Notes under the pieces: generated by a model | Databases searched by the model: none | What the model saw: only the letters and a program-made list of their open reading frames with translations | Told to the model about the DNA's origin: nothing | Shown here: positions 8,549 through 17,676 of the stretch, one piece after another | Layout of the letters: every line of letters begins with the position of its first letter | How positions within the stretch are numbered: position 1 is the first letter of the stretch | NCBI GenBank assembly: GCA_947253765.1 | Contig: CAMYAK010000007.1 | Span: 1-64,000, forward strand | Reading direction: 5' to 3' | Length of the DNA stretch: 64,000 nucleotides | Source: an uncultured Tissierellia bacterium | GTDB lineage: Bacteria > Bacillota > Clostridia > Tissierellales > Peptoniphilaceae | Translations under genes and position numbers: made by a program

Positions 8549-8595
8549 CTAACAATATTTGTACAAATTATGAACCGCATAGAAAGGAGTTTTTT

Positions 8596-9924
8596 ATGTC
8601 GATGAAGGTAATTTACTTACCTATTGGAGTACCTACCTTCGATTTGGAAGTTGCAGATAGGGATTTCAAGATGTCAATAAAAAATTTAAGTGAATATTTT
8701 GACGTCATATATCCGGAAAAACCCTTATTTTCAACTTCTGAACTTATAAACTTTATAAAGGATAAAAATCCGGAACTCGTTATTGTACAAAACTTAACTT
8801 TTGCCGGTTCACACTATATGACTGAGGTTCAAAAGTATATTGATTGTCCTATTGTTTTATGGACGTTAAAAGAGCGTATAGTAGATGGAAATAGATTAAG
8901 ACTTAATTCATTAACCGGAGCATACTCAGCAAGCAATCTTCTCTATATGTTGGAACAAGATCGTCTATTCTACATATATGGAGAAAGTTCAGATAAAAAT
9001 ATTGGAGAATATATTGAGAAAATAGCAAATGCGATTAATGTAAAGAACGAACTTTCCAAACTGAATTTAGCATCAGTAGGATTCACGCCAGACGGCTTTG
9101 GATTTGGTCAAGCAAGTAGTTTAGAATTGCTGAAATATTTTGGAGTTAATTATACAAGTATTGAAGTAAGAGAATTAATGGAAAAAGCTGAGTCATATAA
9201 CAGCGGAGAATATGAAGAAAGCTTGAAAGACTTTCCGATAGACTTCAATGACTATGATTTTCTTAAAAGTGAGCAAATTGATAAGACAATAAGACTTTAC
9301 AAAGCTTATAAAGATTATATCCAAGAAAATAAAATCGGTGCAATATCCTCGAGATGTTGGCCGGATTATTTCACCAGGTATAATGCTCCGGTATGTAGCG
9401 TGTTAAGTTTTCTGAACGATGAACTTATAGCTTCAGCTTGTGAGGGCGATGTGTATGGAGCATTGACACTTTTTATTGCCAATAAGATTAGCGGAAAACC
9501 TGCTTTCTTCGGTGATCCGGTTCACATTGATCAAGAAGAAAATCTAATTTATTATTGGCACTGTGGTATGGGAGCATGCTCCTTAGCAAATTCCGATAAA
9601 ATAATTGGTGTACATCCTAACCGTAAAATGGGACCTACTATGGAGTTCGTTTCCAAACCTGAAAAGGAAGTAACTATTTTTCGTGTCGGTAAACAGTCTG
9701 ATGGCCAACCTAGATTTTTGATAGCACAAGGAGAGGCTATAGAGAAAGATAAACCATTTAACGGAACATCTGTTGTTGTTAAATTGGAAAACAATGTTTT
9801 GGATTACATCCATGAAACCGTAGCAGACGGTTGGGAACCTCATTTCATAGTTGTTTATAAGAATGTAAGGCAAGAACTTGAAGCATTAGCTAAATTACTA
9901 AAAATAGATATTTATGAGTATTAA
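8596..9924 (+). CDS. sftI: sulfoquinovose isomerase, L-fucose/arabinose isomerase fold
   Basis: 442 aa from the ATG after AAAGGAG; an in-frame upstream extension runs through the hairpin and has no ribosome site. The C-terminal half carries the metal-ligand triad typical of fucose/arabinose isomerase-type enzymes: E283 (ACEGDVYGALTL), D307 (FFGDPVH) and H322 (YWHCGMGAC). In the sulfo-transaldolase pathway such an enzyme turns SQ into 6-deoxy-6-sulfofructose. Directly upstream of the transaldolase and in an operon with a sulfoquinovosidase, this assignment is well supported by context; the sequence alone would also permit another aldose isomerase. Confidence 0.87.
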   Translation: MSMKVIYLPIGVPTFDLEVADRDFKMSIKNLSEYFDVIYPEKPLFSTSELINFIKDKNPELVIVQNLTFAGSHYMTEVQKYIDCPIVLWTLKERIVDGNRLRLNSLTGAYSASNLLYMLEQDRLFYIYGESSDKNIGEYIEKIANAINVKNELSKLNLASVGFTPDGFGFGQASSLELLKYFGVNYTSIEVRELMEKAESYNSGEYEESLKDFPIDFNDYDFLKSEQIDKTIRLYKAYKDYIQENKIGAISSRCWPDYFTRYNAPVCSVLSFLNDELIASACEGDVYGALTLFIANKISGKPAFFGDPVHIDQEENLIYYWHCGMGACSLANSDKIIGVHPNRKMGPTMEFVSKPEKEVTIFRVGKQSDGQPRFLIAQGEAIEKDKPFNGTSVVVKLENNVLDYIHETVADGWEPHFIVVYKNVRQELEALAKLLKIDIYEY

Positions 9925-9934
9925 GGAGGAACAG

Positions 9935-10627
9935 ATGAAGTACTTTTTGGATAGTGCAAAATTAGATGAAATAAGGTATGCATATACCAACTTTGGAATA
10001 GATGGAGTAACAACGAATCCAAATCATATTAAGAATAGCGGTAAGTCTTTTTATCAGGTGCTAGAGGATATTTCAAATTGGATTAAAGAAGAAGGCATCC
10101 AAGGCTATGAAACATTTCCGGTTTCAGTAGAGATAAATCCGCACCTTGATGATGCTGAAGAAATGGTTAAAATGGGCAAAGAAATTTCAGCATTGTGTGA
10201 AAATTTCGTTATTAAAATTCCATGCACTGAAGCAGGCGTGATTGCCTCTAAAAAGCTGGAAGAAGAGGGAATTAGAACTAATTTAACCTTGGTATTCTCA
10301 CCAGCACAGGCAATAGCAGCAGCAAGAAATAAATGTTTATTCGTATCTCCATTTATTGGCTGGAAAGAAGCTAACGGAGAAGATTGTAAAAAGTATATTC
10401 AGGATATAGTAACAATATATGAAAACTTCGGATACATTGGAGAAACACAGATTATTTGTGCAGCTATTAGGAATCCTAAACAAATAGTTGACTGTGCTGT
10501 TGCGGGTGCCGACATAGTAACTACAGGACTGGAAGTTTTGAAAGATAGTTATAAACACGCCTATACAGGACAGGGATTGAAGAGATTCCAAGATGCATGG
10601 GATGCGACAGATACAAGGAGAAATTAA
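9935..10627 (+). CDS. sftT: 6-deoxy-6-sulfofructose transaldolase
   Basis: 230 aa from the ATG after AAGGAGG; an ATG at 9914 overlaps the previous gene and has no ribosome site. It is a small single-barrel transaldolase/fructose-6-phosphate aldolase type enzyme: MKYFLDSAKLDEI, GVTTNPN (residues 24-30), and the Schiff-base lysine K94 in VIKIPCTEAG, then NLTLVFSPAQA. In the SQ pathway it splits sulfofructose into 3-sulfolactaldehyde and passes the glycerone unit to glyceraldehyde-3-phosphate, giving fructose-6-phosphate for glycolysis. The role is assigned from the neighbours isomerase, sulfolactaldehyde reductase and sulfoquinovosidase. Confidence 0.87.
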   Translation: MKYFLDSAKLDEIRYAYTNFGIDGVTTNPNHIKNSGKSFYQVLEDISNWIKEEGIQGYETFPVSVEINPHLDDAEEMVKMGKEISALCENFVIKIPCTEAGVIASKKLEEEGIRTNLTLVFSPAQAIAAARNKCLFVSPFIGWKEANGEDCKKYIQDIVTIYENFGYIGETQIICAAIRNPKQIVDCAVAGADIVTTGLEVLKDSYKHAYTGQGLKRFQDAWDATDTRRN

Positions 10628-11488
10628 ATGAAAATTGGTTTCATAGGTTTGGGCATCATGGGAGAGTCCATGAGCAAGAGAATTATTGATTTACATGATG
10701 ATAAAGTTTTTGTATATGATCTGGTAAATGAAAAAGTAAAAAAGTTAGTTGAAGAAGGTGGTTTTGCGGCAGAAAGCAATAAGGACCTTGCATCAAAATC
10801 TGATGTTATCATCAGTATGGTTCCGAGATCAGAACATACCAAGGCTCTTTTTGAGGATATAAAGGACGAATTGTGTGAAGGAAAAATATGGATTGATATG
10901 AGCACAATATCACCGGAAGTATCTAGAGAAGTGGCTAAAGACGTTAAGAAACTTGGAGCGGAATTCGCCGATGCCCCGGTTGTCAAATCAAAACCTGCAG
11001 CAATATCAGGAGAACTTGGAATTTACGTAGGTTCAACCAATGAACTTTTTGAAAAGATAAAGTCAATTCTTTCATATATGGGATCAAATATTATCCATAT
11101 GGGTGACAATGGTAATGGCCTTGTAATGAAAATTTGCCATAATGCACTTGTATCTCAAATACAAAATGGAGTCAACGAAACCATCAAGTTAGCAGGCTCA
11201 AATGGTATAGCAATAGATGAGTTCGTTAAGGCAATTTCCTATGGTGGCGGGCAAAATTTCTATTTAGACAGCAAGAACCAGGCAATAAAGAACAAGGACT
11301 ATAAAACTGCATTCTCAATTGAGAATATGAATAAGGATCTTAATTTATGTCTTGAGCTGGCTCAGCAAAAAAACATAGATTTACCCGGAGTTAAGAATGC
11401 AAAGAACGTATATAGCAAAGCCATGGAAGCCGGTTTTGGCAAAGATGATTTTTCAAAAACATATGAGATAGTCGAGGGAAATAAATAA
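10628..11488 (+). CDS. 3-sulfolactaldehyde reductase, beta-hydroxyacid dehydrogenase family (YihU-like)
   Basis: 286 aa. It has a Rossmann motif at G7-G9-G12 (GFIGLGIMGE), the substrate loop around DAPVVKSKPAAISGELGIYVG, and catalytic K168 in NGLVMKICHNAL. The family includes 3-hydroxyisobutyrate dehydrogenase and E. coli YihU, which reduces sulfolactaldehyde to 2,3-dihydroxypropane-1-sulfonate (DHPS) with NADH. In a fermenting cell this regenerates NAD+ and lets the C3 sulfonate leave as DHPS. It follows sftT directly, sharing good coupling (AAGGAG before the ATG), and overlaps the next gene by one base. Confidence 0.85.
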   Translation: MKIGFIGLGIMGESMSKRIIDLHDDKVFVYDLVNEKVKKLVEEGGFAAESNKDLASKSDVIISMVPRSEHTKALFEDIKDELCEGKIWIDMSTISPEVSREVAKDVKKLGAEFADAPVVKSKPAAISGELGIYVGSTNELFEKIKSILSYMGSNIIHMGDNGNGLVMKICHNALVSQIQNGVNETIKLAGSNGIAIDEFVKAISYGGGQNFYLDSKNQAIKNKDYKTAFSIENMNKDLNLCLELAQQKNIDLPGVKNAKNVYSKAMEAGFGKDDFSKTYEIVEGNK

Positions 11489-12117
11489 TGAGAGAATTAG
11501 ATAAGAATTCTCTTCCATTAATAATCGACAAGTCTTTTAGGATATACGGGAAGGTGTTTGATCACACCTTCCCTGATATTATTGAATATATGGAAGAGAA
11601 AACAAGAATGCCTGAAGAGGGAAATATTTATATTGCTTCTGATAGTGAGTTTGAAAAAATCGAATCATTTAAATATATAAAAGATCAAATTTATGGTGGA
11701 CAAGACATTCAATTCGGCTATTGCAATGGCATGAATGAGAAGCTTAATGCACTGGAATTCCATAAAGGAAGCGAAGTAAATATAGCTGTAACAGATTTTG
11801 TTCTAATATTGGGAAAAGTACAGGACATCGAGGGGCTTGAATTTGACACCAACAATGTGGAAGCCTTTTATGTTAGAAGAGGGGATGTTTTTGAAATATA
11901 TTCTACTACCTTACATTTTTCCCCATGCAAAGTTAGTAAAGACGGTTTTAAATGTGTAGTTGTTTTACCTAGGTTTACAAATACAGACTTAGATTTTAAA
12001 CCTGAAGGACTTTTATTTAAAAACAATAAATGGATTCTAACCCATCCGGAAAATAATAAACTTATGTCTCAAGGAGTGAATGGAAGGTTGTTGGGAGAGA
12101 ATATTAGAATAATTTAA
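11488..12117 (+). CDS. DUF4867 family protein of the sulfoglycolytic cluster (SftX-like)
   Basis: 209 aa, soluble, no signal. The second half looks like a cupin-type beta-rich domain: GSEVNIAVTDFVLILGK, EAFYVRRGDVFEIYSTTLHFSPC (residues ~130-152), then VVVLPRFTNTD. DUF4867 proteins recur in sulfo-transaldolase gene clusters of Firmicutes, but I know of no proven reaction. The stop of the reductase overlaps this start (TAATG), so the two proteins are likely made in linked amounts. It could open or mutarotate SQ, or act on another sulfosugar form; this is inference. Confidence 0.78.
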   Translation: MRELDKNSLPLIIDKSFRIYGKVFDHTFPDIIEYMEEKTRMPEEGNIYIASDSEFEKIESFKYIKDQIYGGQDIQFGYCNGMNEKLNALEFHKGSEVNIAVTDFVLILGKVQDIEGLEFDTNNVEAFYVRRGDVFEIYSTTLHFSPCKVSKDGFKCVVVLPRFTNTDLDFKPEGLLFKNNKWILTHPENNKLMSQGVNGRLLGENIRII

Positions 12118-12134
12118 TTTAGTAGGAGGTTGGC

Positions 12135-14132
12135 TTGAGGATAAACACAGGTAACGGAGAATTTACCATTTCAACTGATGATAGAATTTTTGTAAAACAT
12201 AGTAGCAAGTCTCCTTTTATTTTCTTGGGTCGTGGTGAAGAAAACATAGAGATGTACAGAGGAAACTTTAATATTAATGACTATGTTGTTGAAAGAAAGC
12301 CTCTATTAAATTTTGAAGTAAGAGATAAGGATCCAAGAAAGATAGAAGTTATATTTGAAGACGAATTAAAAGTGATATTTGCTGAAAATAAGGGACTAAT
12401 AAATATAAAATTCGAAACCATTAATAACAGCTATAATCGTTTCTGGCTACGTATTCCATCCTTTAAAAATGAAAAAATATATGGGCTGGGCGAACAGATG
12501 AGTTACTTTAATCTTAAGGGTAGAGAGTATCCTGTTTGGACATCTGAGCCGGGTGTAGGTCGCGATAAAAACACATATATCACATGGAGAAGTGATGTTG
12601 AAAACAAGGCCGGTGGAGACTATTATAATTCAAATTTCCCACAACCTACATTTGTCTCACTTGATCGCTATTTTGTACATTTGGACTCAACAGCTTATTC
12701 AAAATTCAATTTTGAATACACAGACTTTACAGAGATTGAAGTTTGGGAAATACCTGAGAAGATTATTTATTCTGAAGGGAACTCTCTGTTGGACACTGTT
12801 ATTAGGCTTTCAGATATTTTGGGCAAACAGGTTCAGTTACCTGATTGGGCCTACAATGGTTTAGTAATTGGAGCTCAAGGAGGAACACAAAGAGTCAAAT
12901 CTATCGTTGAAAAAGCTAAAAAGCATGATGTTCAGATTGCTGCTTTATGGTGTCAGGATTGGTGTGGGAAAAAAGAAACTTCATTTGGAAGAAGGCTAAA
13001 ATGGAATTGGGAATGGGATGAAAATGAATATCCCGAATTGCCTTCTTTTATTACAGAATTAGAAGATTCAGGTATAAAATTCCTAGGTTATATAAATCCA
13101 TATTTGTTGGAAGGAACAAGTCTTTATAAAGAAGCGGAAGAAAGTGGATATTTTGCTTTAAATGAAGATAAACAAACATATTTGGTGGATTTCGGAGAAT
13201 TTTATTGCGGGATTGTTGACTTTACAAATCCTGAAGCCTTCAATTGGTTCAAAGAAGTAATAAAAAACAACATGATAGATTTCGGTTTAGATGGTTGGAT
13301 GGCTGATTTCGGCGAGTATTTACCTATTGATGTAAAGCTTTCTAATGGGAAAAGTCCAATGATCGAGCACAATAATTGGCCTGTTTTGTGGGCAAAATGT
13401 AATTATGAAGCTTTAAAAGAAACCGGCAATTTAGGAAAAATTCTGTATTTTATGAGAGCCGGCGGAGCAGGAAGTCAAAAATATTGCACTTTGTTATGGG
13501 CAGGTGATCAATCGGTTGATTTTTCTATTCATGATGGCTTAATTTCTGTTGTTAAGGGGGCAATAAGCTCCGCTGTTTCAGGTATTGGCCTTACACACAG
13601 CGATATAGGAGGCTATACATCTCTATTCGGCAATATACGAACAAAAGAACTGTTTATAAGATGGGCAGAAATGGCAACCTTCTCGCCACTCATGCGAACA
13701 CATGAAGGTAATAGACCTGATGACAACTTCCAATTTTATGACGATGATGAAACGTTAGATATAATGGCTCTATTAACAAAAGTTCATAAATCTTTAGAAC
13801 CTTATCTAAGATCAGTTGTTAATGAGGCTGTTACCAAAGGAATTGGTGCTCAAAGACCATTAGTATTTCATTATGAAGAGGATGAAAATGTTCATGAGTT
13901 GGATGACCAGTATTTATTGGGACGGGATATGCTGATAGCACCCATTTACTTAAAGGAGAATAATAGGAGAACAGTTTATTTGCCGGATGATGAGTGGATA
14001 TATCTATGGGAAAATAAAGAATATAGTAAAGGTTACTATGAATTTGAGGCACCATTTGGGAAACCAGTTGTTTTCTACAGAAAAGAATCAAAATTCTGCA
14101 ATATTTTCTCGGAGATTAAGAATATAGGATAA
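12135..14132 (+). CDS. sftG: sulfoquinovosidase, glycoside hydrolase family 31 (YihQ-like)
   Basis: 665 aa from a TTG preceded by GGAGG; no better start is in frame. It aligns along its length with E. coli YihQ as I remember it, with a constant offset of 14 residues: nucleophile D391 (WMADFGEYLP), acid/base D458 (WAGDQ), and the sulfonate-recognition set Q248, Q274, R287, W290 and Y494. This complete set marks a true sulfoquinovosidase, which cuts SQ from glycerol or sulfolipid head groups, not an ordinary alpha-glucosidase. No signal peptide is seen, so SQ-glycerol must be imported first, presumably by TctCBA. Confidence 0.95.
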   Translation: MRINTGNGEFTISTDDRIFVKHSSKSPFIFLGRGEENIEMYRGNFNINDYVVERKPLLNFEVRDKDPRKIEVIFEDELKVIFAENKGLINIKFETINNSYNRFWLRIPSFKNEKIYGLGEQMSYFNLKGREYPVWTSEPGVGRDKNTYITWRSDVENKAGGDYYNSNFPQPTFVSLDRYFVHLDSTAYSKFNFEYTDFTEIEVWEIPEKIIYSEGNSLLDTVIRLSDILGKQVQLPDWAYNGLVIGAQGGTQRVKSIVEKAKKHDVQIAALWCQDWCGKKETSFGRRLKWNWEWDENEYPELPSFITELEDSGIKFLGYINPYLLEGTSLYKEAEESGYFALNEDKQTYLVDFGEFYCGIVDFTNPEAFNWFKEVIKNNMIDFGLDGWMADFGEYLPIDVKLSNGKSPMIEHNNWPVLWAKCNYEALKETGNLGKILYFMRAGGAGSQKYCTLLWAGDQSVDFSIHDGLISVVKGAISSAVSGIGLTHSDIGGYTSLFGNIRTKELFIRWAEMATFSPLMRTHEGNRPDDNFQFYDDDETLDIMALLTKVHKSLEPYLRSVVNEAVTKGIGAQRPLVFHYEEDENVHELDDQYLLGRDMLIAPIYLKENNRRTVYLPDDEWIYLWENKEYSKGYYEFEAPFGKPVVFYRKESKFCNIFSEIKNIG

Positions 14133-14135
14133 AAG

Positions 14136-14840
14136 ATGGATAAATTGTTTTTTTATTTAATCGTAGTAACAACAAATATAATACAAACGGTTTCAGGCTT
14201 TGCAGGCACAATGCTTGCAATGCCTGTTTCCATTTCTTTAATTGGTTTTGATCAGGCAAGATTTATTTTAAATTTCTTGGGTCTTTTGGTTTCGATAATT
14301 GTTTTGATTAAAGAAAAAAAACATGTAAATTTTAAATCAATTATAGAAGTCATTATTTTCATGGTTATAGGAATTGTTGTTTCAAAATTATTAGTTAATT
14401 ATATTAGTCGAAATATATTGTTTTTCACATATGGTATAGTAATAATTTTATTTTCAATTTATCAACTATCAGGGAAAAAGATAGCTTTAAACCATGTGTT
14501 TTCAATCATGCTGTTAATTTTAGCAGGCATTATTCACGGGTTATTTGTTTCCGGAGGTGCATTATTAGTTATATATGCAATGGGAAAATATAAGGATAAG
14601 AATGAGTTTCGTGCAAATATGTCATTAATATGGGTTATCCTTAATTCTATCCTATTATTAAGTTTTATATATGAGGGGAATTTTACAACTGATTATAAAA
14701 TGCTGGGCTTATCCATATTTTTCACATTGATAGGGGTCTGGTCTGGAGGTAAGTTGATTGATAAAATCAATCAAAAAAGATTTGAGTTTATTACAAAGTG
14801 CTTGCTACTCACTATGGGTATAATAATAATATTTAGTTAG
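14136..14840 (+). CDS. TauE/SafE family sulfonate exporter
   Basis: 234 aa with about seven to eight hydrophobic segments. The repeat motifs of the family are visible: TVSGFAGTMLAMPVSI in the first helix pair and GIIHGLFVSGGALLVIYAMG in the second half. TauE/SafE proteins export sulfite, sulfoacetate and C3 sulfonates. At the end of an SQ fermentation operon it most likely releases DHPS. It starts three bases after the sulfoquinovosidase stop with a poor ribosome site, suggesting translational coupling. Confidence 0.87.
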   Translation: MDKLFFYLIVVTTNIIQTVSGFAGTMLAMPVSISLIGFDQARFILNFLGLLVSIIVLIKEKKHVNFKSIIEVIIFMVIGIVVSKLLVNYISRNILFFTYGIVIILFSIYQLSGKKIALNHVFSIMLLILAGIIHGLFVSGGALLVIYAMGKYKDKNEFRANMSLIWVILNSILLLSFIYEGNFTTDYKMLGLSIFFTLIGVWSGGKLIDKINQKRFEFITKCLLLTMGIIIIFS

Positions 14841-14863
14841 ATGATTTATGTAAGGAGCCGTGA

Positions 14864-15955
14864 ATGAATTTTGAAAACCTTATTAATACACCGACTAAAA
14901 GAGGTGTGTTATTAAATTTAATAAAAAACAAATATTCAACCAGGGTAGAACTTGCAAAGCAGTTAGACGTTACTACAGCTGCAATGACCAATATATCAAA
15001 GGAACTCATTGATAATGATATTTTGGTTGAGAGTGGAGAGATACAGGATGGGAAGGTCGGAAGGCGGCAGAAAAGATTAACGCTGTCATCAAGCGCTTTT
15101 TATTCGATAGGTTTGGAAATTACCCTGACTGATGCAAGGCTTATATTTATCAATGCCAAATTAAGTATTATTTTTGAAAAAACGTGGTCATTTGAAATTT
15201 TTGATGAAAATATTTTAAACTCAATAATAGAAGTAATAAACAAAGTATGCTTAAAAATTGATCGGTCAAAAATTTTGGGAGTAGGTTTGCTATTACAAGG
15301 AGCTGTCAAGAATGGAGGCTCTATTAGTATGCCTATTAAAGACATAAAGCAAAAACTAGTATTTTCAACTAATCAGGAAGTTTTCATCTGTAACAATATT
15401 AGAGGGCTTGCTATTGTTGAGAGTTTTTTGGAAAAGAGTACGGATAATTTTCTGCTTGTAAAATATGGTCCGGGAATTGGTGGAGTTATTTCTGTAAATG
15501 GAAATGTTCTTGAAGGTAAACACAATAAAGCCGGTGAGATAGGCCATATTGAGTGGAACCCCAACTCTAAATATACTTGCCCGATTTGTCATAAAATAGG
15601 ATGTTTGGAAAGTGAAATTCATTTTAGAAATTTAAATTCTCCAATATCATATACAAATGAGAATAATTCTGTTAAAAAAAAGAAAGAAATTTTAAAAAAT
15701 AATCAAAATTTATTAAATAAATATATTTTCGAATTAGGAAAAGCAATTTCTTTTGCAGTGGAACTTGTCGATCCGGATTCACTTATAATTGCGGGTTTGG
15801 TATTTACGGATGATGTGTTTTATAAACAATTAGTTAGTGTGGTAACAAAATTCACAAACAGCATTACTGAGTCTGATATACGAAGAATAGAGAATTATGA
15901 GGAAAAGGCATCAAAGGCTTCTGCTATAGTTGTGCTATCAGAAAAATTAAAATAA
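14864..15955 (+). CDS. ROK family transcriptional regulator
   Basis: 363 aa. An N-terminal winged helix (residues ~10-70: TRVELAKQLDVTTAAMTNISKELI) is followed by a ROK sugar-kinase-like domain with GPGIGGVISVNG, and a zinc site H228 plus C239-C242-C247 (HIEW...CPICHKIGC). ROK regulators such as XylR and NagC sense sugars and usually repress their pathway. Being last in the SQ operon, it probably senses SQ or a sulfosugar intermediate. The operator is not identified; the palindromic site at the operon promoter is one candidate. Confidence 0.88.
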   Translation: MNFENLINTPTKRGVLLNLIKNKYSTRVELAKQLDVTTAAMTNISKELIDNDILVESGEIQDGKVGRRQKRLTLSSSAFYSIGLEITLTDARLIFINAKLSIIFEKTWSFEIFDENILNSIIEVINKVCLKIDRSKILGVGLLLQGAVKNGGSISMPIKDIKQKLVFSTNQEVFICNNIRGLAIVESFLEKSTDNFLLVKYGPGIGGVISVNGNVLEGKHNKAGEIGHIEWNPNSKYTCPICHKIGCLESEIHFRNLNSPISYTNENNSVKKKKEILKNNQNLLNKYIFELGKAISFAVELVDPDSLIIAGLVFTDDVFYKQLVSVVTKFTNSITESDIRRIENYEEKASKASAIVVLSEKLK

Positions 15956-16327
15956 AAATATTATTACTGTATTTTTGTATATCATTAGTTTTTCTGGCGA
16001 TTGTTGGATTATTAAATTTCAAATTTAAAAATAACTTTTTATATTGTAATTATTTTAAAATTTTTAATGGAAGTTATGTTTTTATTAATTTATTTTTGAA
16101 AGTAAAAAATTTAAATATATAAGCCCATCAATCAAGTATAAAATCAAGAATATAAATATAATAATATATTTTCATAAATAATTAATATTCAATATTAGTT
16201 CTTAGCCATAGTAAATTAGCAAAACTATTAATTTGCAATTCATAGCCAAATAAGTTAAATAGCATCATAGAAATGTTTTTTCATATTCTATAATATGTGG
16301 AAAAAACAGATGGAGTTAAATCAATCT
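15956..16327. other. AT-rich intergenic stretch without a gene
   Basis: About 370 bases of very AT-rich sequence between the ROK gene and the IS. I see no ORF with a ribosome site, no clear terminator and no RNA gene. Its last 8 bases (ATCAATCT) are the left flank of IS copy B and do not match the right flank. Confidence 0.6.
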
Positions 16328-17676
16328 GATAGTGTCAAGATATGTTCGCAAAAATCTTCGGACTCACGTCAGAATGATTAAGCGACTTCCTTTGGTAACA
16401 AGGCTGACATCGACTCCTCTTTGATATATGCCCTGGATGATGACCAGTCTTCGGAGTATTCCATCAGATAGGCTGTCACCAGTCTGACATACGAGGGCTC
16501 ATTCGGGAAGATTCCGATCACGCTGGTACGCCGCCGGATCTCACGATTCAGCCGTTCTATCATGTTGCTGGACGAGATTTTTCTCTTGTCCAGATCGGGG
16601 TAGCTATAAAATACAAGTGAATCTTCAAGACCGTCCTCAAGACACTTTATTGCCTGTGGATATCTGGATTCATATTTTGCCATTAGGGCATTGGCACGTT
16701 CGCGTGCAACTTTATCATCCGGAGCCAGCCAAATGGATTTTAACTCGGAAGCAAATGATTTCTTCTGCTTCTGAGGAATATGCGCCAGAATGTTCCGCAT
16801 AAAGTGGACTTTGCAGCGCTGCCAGGATGCGCCCGGGAAGCAATGCTTTACCGCAGAAACAAGCCCTTTGTTCGCATCGCTGATGATCAGCTTTGGCGTC
16901 GGAAGGCCACGGCCCTTCAGGCGGTAGAAAACGCTCTTATAGGATTCCAGCGATTCTTCCGCCATCGGTTCAACAGCAAGAACATCACGTTTTCCGTATT
17001 CATCTACACCACAGACAACGATGATCGCTTCACTGACGACATATCCGTCGATTCGGACATCCTCGTAGAGAGCATCTGTCCAAAGAATCGGATAATGATG
17101 CAAGCTCAATGCTCGATTTCGGAAATGATCAACCTGTTCGTTAAGACCCTTTGTCATCTCGCTGACCTGAGATCTGGAGACACCTTCGATTCAGAGCTGT
17201 TTTGCGAGACGCTCAATCTTGCGGGTCGATACACCGTTGACATATGCTTCCTGAACGACCTGTACAAGTGCCGCTTCACTGCGCTTGTAAGCGTTCACGA
17301 AGAACGGGATGTAGCCGCCCTGGCGGACCTTTGGAACCATAAGATACATCGTTCCGAGACGAGTATCCAGGCGTCTTGGGCGATAACCAGAGCGATAGCC
17401 GGATCTTTCATCGGATCGTTCACTCTTGTTGGCATTCAGCTTTGAGGTGACCTCGGCTTCCATCATTTGTTTGCAAAGCCATTCCGGCATACTGAGCATG
17501 GGGTCTGACTGATTCATAAAACTGAATAGTAAAGTGGAAAGATTTGTGTTACTCTGTTTTTGAGCCATCGAGAGTTCTCCTTTGTAGTTATTTGTTTCGT
17601 CGCAAATCATTCTACATGAGCCTCGATGGCTTTTCCATTGCCTATTCAGTTTTTGCGAACACTATTGTACTCTATC
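16328..17676 (-). mobile_element. complete IS256-family insertion sequence (copy B)
   Basis: 1349 bp with terminal inverted repeats 27 bases long that both begin GATA and end TGTTCGCAAAAA. The left flank is ATCAATCT and the right flank AATCTATT, so the copy lacks a matching 8-bp target duplication of its own. The right flank is instead the reverse complement of the flank of copy A (AATAGATT at 61-68). That is the pattern left by recombination between two inverted IS copies. Confidence 0.94.
16378..17568 (-). pseudogene. IS256-family transposase with an in-frame TGA
   Basis: 396 codons from the ATG after AAAGGAGA, the usual family length. An in-frame TGA at 17193-17191 splits it after RKIERLAKQL; the frame resumes at once with IEGVSRSQVSEM, where relatives normally have Gly, so GGA to TGA is the likely change. 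Family landmarks downstream are intact: WTDALYEDVRIDG, the second acidic residue in IISDANKGL, KVHFMRN, and the Glu in SSNMIERLNREIRRR. No SECIS-like need for selenocysteine is plausible here. The product is probably inactive, although the other copy may still supply transposase. Confidence 0.9.

Noticed and set aside
8524..8595. Upstream in-frame extension of the SQ isomerase
   Set aside because: It runs through a strong hairpin, has no ribosome site, and the internal ATG follows AAAGGAG at proper distance.
15956..16327. Possible small RNA or origin in the AT-rich gap
   Set aside because: No stable hairpin with T-run, no repeats of DnaA-box type and no promoter-terminator pair could be made out.
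17191..17193. TGA in the transposase as selenocysteine or as a glycine codon (alternative code)
   Set aside because: Other genes in the window end in TGA as normal stops (for example yedF and tctB), and a transposase has no use for Sec. A point mutation GGA to TGA is the simple explanation.
1..17676. Composite transposon made of two IS256 copies carrying the SQ operon
   Set aside because: In a composite transposon both halves of the target gene would lie outside the IS pair. Here the crp C-terminal half lies inside, and the target duplication is split in inverted form, so inversion explains the layout better.
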